A stretch of DNA of 64,000 nt from Sinohyriopsis cumingii (Eukaryota; Mollusca; Bivalvia; Unionida; Unionidae), in NCBI GenBank assembly GCA_028554795.2, contig JAPYKE020000037.1, forward strand, positions 6,880,501 to 6,944,500. Reading direction: 5' to 3'. Made by a program: the position numbers and the translations under genes. Positions 59,102-64,000 of the stretch are shown here, piece after piece (within the stretch, counting starts at the first letter, position 1; the number at the start of each line of letters is the position of its first letter). The notes below the pieces were generated by a model, which saw only the letters and a program-made list of their open reading frames with translations, was not told where the DNA came from and searched no databases.

Positions 59102-60019
59102 ATGACGTCCCTTCAGTCGCATCTTCCCGTCAAATTGATTCGTGCCTTGTATGGCATCAGTCGAGAAAAAAATCCACAAACACGAGCTCGTGTCTTAGAA
59201 GCTAGTCTCAAACAAGTCTTACGATGGTTCACGGTGACGGAACGTCAAATACTCCAAGGAATCATTCAGATTCCTCATCAAACCAAACGCTTTTTCGATC
59301 GAAACAAAGTCGCTTTGGTCCAACTGGCCGATCCCCGCATCGACACTCAAACCAAAAAACAAATCATTTTGAAACCTGGAGGGAGCGGTACTCTAGGAGG
59401 GGTCATCATTCGCTCTCTCTTAAGATGGGATCCTAATGCCCCCAAAGTTATACCCAAGAAAAAAGTCCAACGAAGCTCCAAGAAGAAGAAGAAAAAGACC
59501 AGGTCCCCAAGGAGAACTTCTCCAGTGGCAGGACCCTCCTCTGACCAGACACCACCACCCCGGAAAAAGAAAAGAAGCCCCCAGAAAAAGAAACAGAAAA
59601 AAAGTCCCCAGAAAAAGAAAAGTCCACAGAAGAAAACTAGTCGCAAGAGAGGCACTTCGGCCAGGACGCAACCTTACACTCGCCAACCACGACCTGCCAC
59701 AGCGGTGACTGCGTCTCCGACAGCCTCACGTTTATCCACTTCTCCGTTAATGACACCAAGAACTGAAGAGTACTTGGAGACGTTGATCACACCAAGAACT
59801 TCTCCGTTGATGACCCCCAAAAGAACTTCCCCAGTGGCAGGACCCTCCAATTTAGCGGCAGTGGCTGCTGCTCACAAAGTACCTTCTCCCAAAATCAAAG
59901 TCCATGAAAGATCGGGCATGTTACAAAGTTTACTGGATTTGTCCAAGCAAGAACTGGCTCGATTTAGTCCGTTACGTACCCCTGCACGACGTGTCATGCC
60001 TGTCCTCAAACTGATATGA
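59102..60019 (+). CDS. Polinton basic protein, probably virion/core DNA-binding
   Basis: 305 residues from the ATG at 59,102 (MTSLQSHLPVKLIRALYGIS), chosen for its TATA box; the longer open frame upstream is the shadow of the ATPase gene. Residues 1-115 look folded (LKQVLRWFTVTERQILQGII). About 120-190 is extremely Lys/Arg/Ser/Pro-rich (KKKKKKTRSPRRTSPVAGPS, with KKKSPQKK repeats). The C-terminal half contains repeated TPRTSPLMTP/TSPVAGPS units and a short helix, LQSLLDLSKQELARFSP. It resembles adenovirus-like core proteins in composition only. Inferred to condense or package DNA. Confidence 0.6.
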   Translation: MTSLQSHLPVKLIRALYGISREKNPQTRARVLEASLKQVLRWFTVTERQILQGIIQIPHQTKRFFDRNKVALVQLADPRIDTQTKKQIILKPGGSGTLGGVIIRSLLRWDPNAPKVIPKKKVQRSSKKKKKKTRSPRRTSPVAGPSSDQTPPPRKKKRSPQKKKQKKSPQKKKSPQKKTSRKRGTSARTQPYTRQPRPATAVTASPTASRLSTSPLMTPRTEEYLETLITPRTSPLMTPKRTSPVAGPSNLAAVAAAHKVPSPKIKVHERSGMLQSLLDLSKQELARFSPLRTPARRVMPVLKLI

Positions 60020-60050
60020 CGTAAAGACAATCAGTGGCGACGCGTTCCAG

Positions 60051-60058
60051 TATAAAAA
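60051..60058 (+). promoter_or_regulatory. TATA box
   Basis: GTATAAAAAAGGCCTG, 64 bases above the ATG at 60,115. Confidence 0.55.
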
Positions 60059-60114
60059 AGGCCTGTGACCAAGTAGGGTATCAGTGTTTTTTTGGTGCTC
60101 CTGAAGACTCAAAG

Positions 60115-60501
60115 ATGTCACCCTCCAGAAAACCCCAAGGAAAGAAAAGGAAAGGACTGCCACCACGTTTAGCCAAACATGGGGACATGTTATCTGTCCT
60201 GTCCAAAGCTTCTCCACCCCTACGAAAAAAACTCATTCAATCGGCCTCCAAAGAGGTCATCGATACCGTGTGCGAATGTTGTTTGAACGTTTCGAAAGGC
60301 ACGATCCCTTTGTCCAAACATCAGAAACAATGCTTAGGCAAACATAGTCACGTTCTTCGGAAAATGTTTCAAAAGAAAATTCCCATTCGTCAAAAAAAGA
60401 AGATGTTAGTGCAACGTGGAGGCATTTTACCTCTCTTGTTAGGCCCCATACTGAAAGGAGTCTTGGGAACCATGTTGGGAGGACTGGTGGGAGCAAGATA
60501 A
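60115..60501 (+). CDS. Polinton conserved basic protein with hydrophobic RGG-ILP tail
   Basis: 128 residues from the ATG at 60,115, chosen over an upstream in-frame Met because of the TATA box at 60,051. The start is basic (SPSRKPQGKKRKGLPPRLAK). The middle has VIDTVCECCLNVSKGTIPLS. The end, KKKMLVQRGGILPLLLGPIL followed by a Gly/Leu-rich helix, is a pattern I know from many Polinton and adintovirus proteins, reminiscent of adenovirus minor core peptides. Function unproven. Confidence 0.65.
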   Translation: MSPSRKPQGKKRKGLPPRLAKHGDMLSVLSKASPPLRKKLIQSASKEVIDTVCECCLNVSKGTIPLSKHQKQCLGKHSHVLRKMFQKKIPIRQKKKMLVQRGGILPLLLGPILKGVLGTMLGGLVGAR

Positions 60502-60506
60502 AAAGG
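60498..60506 (+). promoter_or_regulatory. TATA-like box
   Basis: GATAAAAAGGCCTTC, 52 bases above the ATG at 60,550 and overlapping the stop codon of the preceding gene. Similar to the TATAAAAAAGGCC at 60,051. Confidence 0.45.
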
Positions 60507-60549
60507 CCTTCGGAAGTCCCAAGATCTCAGAATCGACCGCTGACAACCC

Positions 60550-61227
60550 ATGGAAGGACGAAAACTAGCTTTAGTGCCTTACAAACGCAGCCCGCATTTA
60601 CCTCCCAATCCCAATTTGAGCGAGATGTCCCAGTTACAACACGAATTGCAGTCCTTGATGGATCGCCAAGATTTGTCCGAAACAGAAAAATCGCAAAAGT
60701 ACGGTCAACTCTTGCAACGACTGCAACTCTTTCACCAGAAAGCTTTAGACGAAACAGCTTTACCCACTCTGAAAGATTTTAAGACCTTGATGAAAAGTCC
60801 AGCACCATCATCATTACCACCACCACTACTACCATCCCCTGGGGTCACCAGAGATGCTACCCCACGAAGGCCTGAGGAAGAAGAGATGCGAGAAGTGTTT
60901 CAAACACCGTCAGCAGCTCCCATTTCGAGTAAGATTTCAGCATCCTTGTTGACCCCGTCCCCCACACCCCAACGAGAAGAAATGAAAGCTTGGGTTAAAA
61001 AGATGATGTCCACTCCTCCTTCGACAGAAGTGAATAAGAAAGAAGGGAAACCAGAAGTGAAAAAAGAAAAGAAAACCAAAGCCATTCCATTGCCACCTCC
61101 ACCACCACCACCACCACCACTACCTTCGACTTCTACTCCCGTAGCCCATCGGACACGTAAATCCGTTTCCAAACCACCCTTTCGACCCACCCAAAGTAGC
61201 ATCACCGAAGAGTGGGTGACTTATTAA
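60550..61227 (+). CDS. Polinton Pro-rich protein, function unknown
   Basis: 225 residues. The N-terminal half is helical and polar (LQHELQSLMDRQDLSETEKS, QLLQRLQLFHQKALDE). The second half is rich in Pro/Ser/Thr with a run of about nine prolines near residue 187 and basic patches (KKEKKTKAIPLP). No domain recognised. The poly-proline may bind SH3 or WW proteins, or be a virion-tegument-like linker; both are guesses. The integrase starts only 30 bases downstream. Confidence 0.55.
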   Translation: MEGRKLALVPYKRSPHLPPNPNLSEMSQLQHELQSLMDRQDLSETEKSQKYGQLLQRLQLFHQKALDETALPTLKDFKTLMKSPAPSSLPPPLLPSPGVTRDATPRRPEEEEMREVFQTPSAAPISSKISASLLTPSPTPQREEMKAWVKKMMSTPPSTEVNKKEGKPEVKKEKKTKAIPLPPPPPPPPPLPSTSTPVAHRTRKSVSKPPFRPTQSSITEEWVTY

Positions 61228-61242
61228 CACACCAACCAACAC

Positions 61243-61258
61243 AAAAAAAAAAAAAAAA
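61243..61258 (+). promoter_or_regulatory. Poly(A) leader abutting the integrase start codon
   Basis: Sixteen A residues, the last being the A of the ATG at 61,258. No TATA box lies between the preceding stop and this start. An A-rich leader could help ribosome loading or reinitiation, or could simply be a homopolymer. Confidence 0.4.
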
Positions 61259-62367
61259 TGGAAAAAGTCTTAGCCAGCATTTACTACGATCCTTCGCATC
61301 CTGCAGGTTCCGCAGGAGTTCAAAAATTGTATCGTGCTGCCAAAACTCGACTGAAAAGTCTCCGTTTACCTCAAGTGCAACGATGGTTACAAGAACAAGC
61401 TACCTACACTTTACACAAACCCATTCGACGCAAGTTTGCTAGAAGTCGCACCCGAGTGGAAGGCATCGATCATCAATGGCAAGCCGATTTAGCCGATGTC
61501 TCTCATTTGGCCAGCTACAATCGTGGCTACAAATATTTGTTTTGTGTCATCGACGTCTTTTCCAAATTTGCCTGGGTCGTGCCCTTGACTTCCAAATCGA
61601 GCAGCGAGTTAGTGCGAGCCCTGCAACGGGTGTTGAAACAAAGCGGTCGTCACCCTCTTCGATGGCAAACGGACAAAGGCACCGAATTTCTGAACCAAGC
61701 TTTCCAAAAAGAATTAAAGAAACGTGACATTCATTTTTTTACCACCGAGAATCCCGAAACCAAAGCCAGCATCGTGGAACGTTTTCAACGCACTTTGAAA
61801 GAACGCATGTGGAAATATTTTACGCATCACCACACTCTGAAGTACATCGACATCTTACCGCACCTGGTGCAAGCGTACAACCAATCTTACCATCGAAGCA
61901 TCGGACGTGCCTCGCAAGACGTGACTCCCGAGAACGAAGTGCTGGTGTTTGAGCGTCTGTTCGGTATGTCCCCGACGAGGGCTGTCCCCAAGAAAAGTGG
62001 AATGTTGGCCGTAGGAGATTGGGTGCGCATTGGCAAAACCAAACGCACTTTTGACAAAGGTTACTTACCTAACTGGACGACCGAACTGTTTCGCGTCACT
62101 GGACGAGTGCATGGCCGTCATCCTGCCGTCTATAAATTGGAAGACATGAACGGAGAAGTGCTCAAAGGAACGTTTTATTTGCCCGAGTTACAACGTGTCA
62201 CCAAAAAAGAAGACGACGTGTACGACATCGAAAGCATTCTCGAACGCAGAACCCGTAAAGTGGGCAAACGATGTGTCAAAGAAGTCAAAGTACGTTGGAA
62301 AGGATATCCACCCAGTTTTGATTCTTGGATCGACGCTTCGCAAGTCATCGACTATAAAAAGAAGTGA
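61258..62367 (+). CDS. Polinton integrase (DDE, retroviral type) with C-terminal chromodomain
   Basis: 369 residues. The N-terminal region is helical (QKLYRAAKTRLKSLRLPQVQ), lacking an obvious HHCC zinc finger in the usual spacing. The catalytic core has QWQADLADVSHLA (first Asp), RWQTDKGTEFLNQAF (second Asp) and KASIVERFQRTLKERMW (Glu), spaced as D,D-35-E. The C-terminal 50 residues form a chromodomain: DVYDIESILERRTRKVGK, VKVRWKGYPPSFDSWID. The enzyme joins the element's ends to host DNA and makes 6-bp duplications in this family; the chromodomain may steer insertion to methylated-histone chromatin. Open throughout. Confidence 0.93.
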   Translation: MEKVLASIYYDPSHPAGSAGVQKLYRAAKTRLKSLRLPQVQRWLQEQATYTLHKPIRRKFARSRTRVEGIDHQWQADLADVSHLASYNRGYKYLFCVIDVFSKFAWVVPLTSKSSSELVRALQRVLKQSGRHPLRWQTDKGTEFLNQAFQKELKKRDIHFFTTENPETKASIVERFQRTLKERMWKYFTHHHTLKYIDILPHLVQAYNQSYHRSIGRASQDVTPENEVLVFERLFGMSPTRAVPKKSGMLAVGDWVRIGKTKRTFDKGYLPNWTTELFRVTGRVHGRHPAVYKLEDMNGEVLKGTFYLPELQRVTKKEDDVYDIESILERRTRKVGKRCVKEVKVRWKGYPPSFDSWIDASQVIDYKKK

Positions 62368-62372
62368 CCATC

Positions 62373-62780
62373 ATGCCCTTTCACACATCAGACGCAGCTA
62401 CGTCGACCACTCCTTCTTCACCTAGTTCTTCTGTGCAAGATTTACAAAAACAACCCTTGTGGGTGTGGTGTGGAAAACGTGTGCCTAAAACGCAAATCGT
62501 CTTTTTCTGCCAAATCTTCGTGGTGTATTGTGTCATCGGGGCAGCCATCGCCAATTTGAGTTTGCAACAAGGAGACAAACAATTGTGGACCATTTTATTG
62601 AGCAGTTGCATCGGTTACCTGCTTCCCAATCCCTCCCTGAAATTCTCCTCGAACGGGAACCTTGTGTCCAGTGCCAGTGCCAGTCACCACTCCAACCACA
62701 ATCAGAACCCCATTTTGGGCGGAGACACGCCTCTGACGTCCAGTAACCCCTCGGACAGCCACAGAACTCTAGAATTATGA
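62373..62780 (+). CDS. Polinton two-TM membrane protein
   Basis: 135 residues from the ATG at 62,373 (MPFHTSDAAT); the few codons open upstream use GTG and overlap the integrase stop. The middle carries IVFFCQIFVVYCVIGAAIAN and LWTILLSSCIGYLLPNPSL, two membrane helices in a pattern that recurs in Polintons and adintoviruses. The tail is polar, Ser/Asn-rich. TATAAAAAG lies at 62,352 inside the integrase end. Its stop codon overlaps the next start (ATGA), so the two may be translated together. Confidence 0.65.
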   Translation: MPFHTSDAATSTTPSSPSSSVQDLQKQPLWVWCGKRVPKTQIVFFCQIFVVYCVIGAAIANLSLQQGDKQLWTILLSSCIGYLLPNPSLKFSSNGNLVSSASASHHSNHNQNPILGGDTPLTSSNPSDSHRTLEL

Positions 62781-63700
62781 GAAACCAAAACCAATTTTAC
62801 TTAACTTTACCCAGTGACAGTTCCATGCAGGTGTTTCCCAACAACACGTTGTGCTGTTACACGGCCAAATTACCTCAGGCTATCCCCTTAGATCACGAAG
62901 CCCATTGGGAAGTGGCTTTAGTAGAAATGATTCACCCGACCCAAGTCCTCAATGTCCTTCCCAATCAAAATTTTTTTCATGTGGAAGTTCATGACGAGCA
63001 ATTGCAACAGGAGTTGGATAGGAGAGTCAACTATGACAATAAAACTCGTACACAAAATTCCACCACCTATCACTTGTTCATTCCCCCAGGCTATTATTTT
63101 AGTGGTCAACATTTGGTCAACACCATAGCTGCCAGGTTTAATGGCGTGTTTGGGAAAGCTTTGGAGCATGTCAACAAAAGTGTCACCATGGAGTACCACA
63201 AAGTAGCTCGTCGCTTCTCGATGAAATTTGAGCGGAGTAAAATCATGTCCATTTTATTTTGTCCTGAATTGTTTGACATGTTGGGCGGAGACATGAACAT
63301 GAGAATGACCATAATGAACAACAGCGAATTACCCATCGTTTACGACAACGAGTCTTTTAGCAAGTTATTTCGTACCCCGGTAGAACTGAACCAAGGACTG
63401 AATTTGATGTTCGTGTATTCCGATGTGGTAGAGTACAACGTAGTGGGACACACATCCGTGCCGTTACTGCGTGTCATTCCTTTCAAAGTGGATTCTGCCG
63501 CGAACGCTGACGAGGAAGGTGGAAACACTTACCACGTCCACCGCGAATTTGTCCATCCTCACTATTTGCCGGTCAGCAAGTCGTATTTGGACACGGTCAA
63601 CATTACTATAAAAGGAGATTTGGGACAAAATATTCCATTCACCAAAGGAAAAGTCACGGTGAAACTCCATTTTCGAAAACGGTTCTCTCACGACTCGTAA
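62777..63700 (+). CDS. Polinton penton-like minor capsid protein
   Basis: 307 residues. The opening, NQFYLTLPSDSSMQVFPNN, followed by AHWEVALVEMIHPTQVLNVL, is the signature of a protein found in very many invertebrate Polinton/adintovirus relatives and regarded as the single-jelly-roll vertex (penton) protein. Length fits. The C-terminal part (ITIKGDLGQNIPFTKGKVTV) is beta-rich. The start overlaps the preceding stop by ATGA. The assignment rests on remembered similarity, not on a structure comparison. Confidence 0.7.
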   Translation: MRNQNQFYLTLPSDSSMQVFPNNTLCCYTAKLPQAIPLDHEAHWEVALVEMIHPTQVLNVLPNQNFFHVEVHDEQLQQELDRRVNYDNKTRTQNSTTYHLFIPPGYYFSGQHLVNTIAARFNGVFGKALEHVNKSVTMEYHKVARRFSMKFERSKIMSILFCPELFDMLGGDMNMRMTIMNNSELPIVYDNESFSKLFRTPVELNQGLNLMFVYSDVVEYNVVGHTSVPLLRVIPFKVDSAANADEEGGNTYHVHREFVHPHYLPVSKSYLDTVNITIKGDLGQNIPFTKGKVTVKLHFRKRFSHDS

Positions 63701-63703
63701 GTC

Positions 63704-64000
63704 ATGTATCCAGTGTACCGAGGGGTTGCTCGACAGCGAGGACACGGTTTAGGAGACATGTTAAAATCGGCCTTTCGTTCGGTGGCCCCGGTGTTGAAAC
63801 CGATGGTGACACGCGGATTGCACGCCTTGAAAGATGCGGCACTGACGCAAGGCAAAGAATTTCTCCAAAATGTCATCATCGACAAACAAAACCCTAAAGA
63901 AGCCTTCATGAGGGCTGGCAAAAATGTCTTGCTGCAAACGGGTAAAGACATTTTAGGCCGACGAGACACACCTATAAATGCCCTGCACGCTACCGAATCA
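63704..64000 (+). CDS. Polinton virion-like protein, cut by the window edge
   Basis: Ninety-nine codons are visible from the ATG at 63,704. The start MYPVYRGVARQRGHGLGDML, then FRSVAPVLKPMVTRGLHALK, is basic and amphipathic, like the small Gly/Arg-rich pVI- or pX-type proteins of adenoviruses and Polintons. It follows the penton-like gene by three bases. The end is outside the window. Confidence 0.6.
   Translation, partial: MYPVYRGVARQRGHGLGDMLKSAFRSVAPVLKPMVTRGLHALKDAALTQGKEFLQNVIIDKQNPKEAFMRAGKNVLLQTGKDILGRRDTPINALHATES

Overview
The window looks like invertebrate, most probably molluscan (perhaps bivalve), nuclear DNA. The reasons are AT-rich non-coding sequence with long (TA)n, (CT)n and (CA)n microsatellites, tRNA-derived SINEs of a type I recognise from molluscs, an L1/Tx1-type LINE, an intronless peptide-type GPCR, and a large Polinton. 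The species is inferred, not shown.

Layout. 1-5.7 kb: a decayed L1/Tx1-type LINE on the minus strand. 6.7-9.7 kb: a composite repeat (SINE piece, microsatellites, 3' end of another LINE) that recurs in the same orientation at 41.9-46.1 kb. 9.7-11.8 kb: two tandem-repeat blocks. 14.1-20.0 kb: a heavily decayed Polinton fossil on the minus strand, matching the 49-64 kb element part for part. 20-31 kb: mostly non-coding, with a 188-bp MITE-like element (24.0 kb) and a 185-bp hAT-type element with perfect 8-bp target duplications (27.8 kb). 31.3-32.5 kb, minus: the one convincing host protein gene, a 409-residue class A GPCR. 32.5-49.4 kb: non-coding sequence, a LINE scrap at 41.1-41.8 kb, SINEs and microsatellites.

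From about 49.4 kb to the right edge lies a Polinton/Maverick that runs out of the window. Its visible parts are two divergent terminal genes, a minus-strand CCHC zinc-knuckle gene, a pre-polymerase ORF, protein-primed DNA polymerase B, a BIR protein, three tandem F-box-like ORFs, a nest of overlapping small ORFs, a packaging ATPase, basic virion-like proteins, a chromodomain integrase, a two-TM protein, a penton-like protein and the start of one more. Major capsid protein and protease are not seen and may lie beyond the edge. It looks recent, with only a handful of breaks, mostly in the polymerase.

The most interesting signal is that both divergent terminal genes of this Polinton end, 23-25 nt past the stop codon, in a histone-mRNA-type 3' stem-loop (6-bp stem, UUUC loop) followed by a shared purine-rich element like the U7-binding histone downstream element. 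Their shared promoter has CCAAT boxes, a CRE and TATA boxes, as paired histone genes do. A related stem-loop sits at the same place in the old fossil at 19.6 kb. This suggests that some Polinton genes use replication-dependent, histone-type mRNA 3'-end formation.
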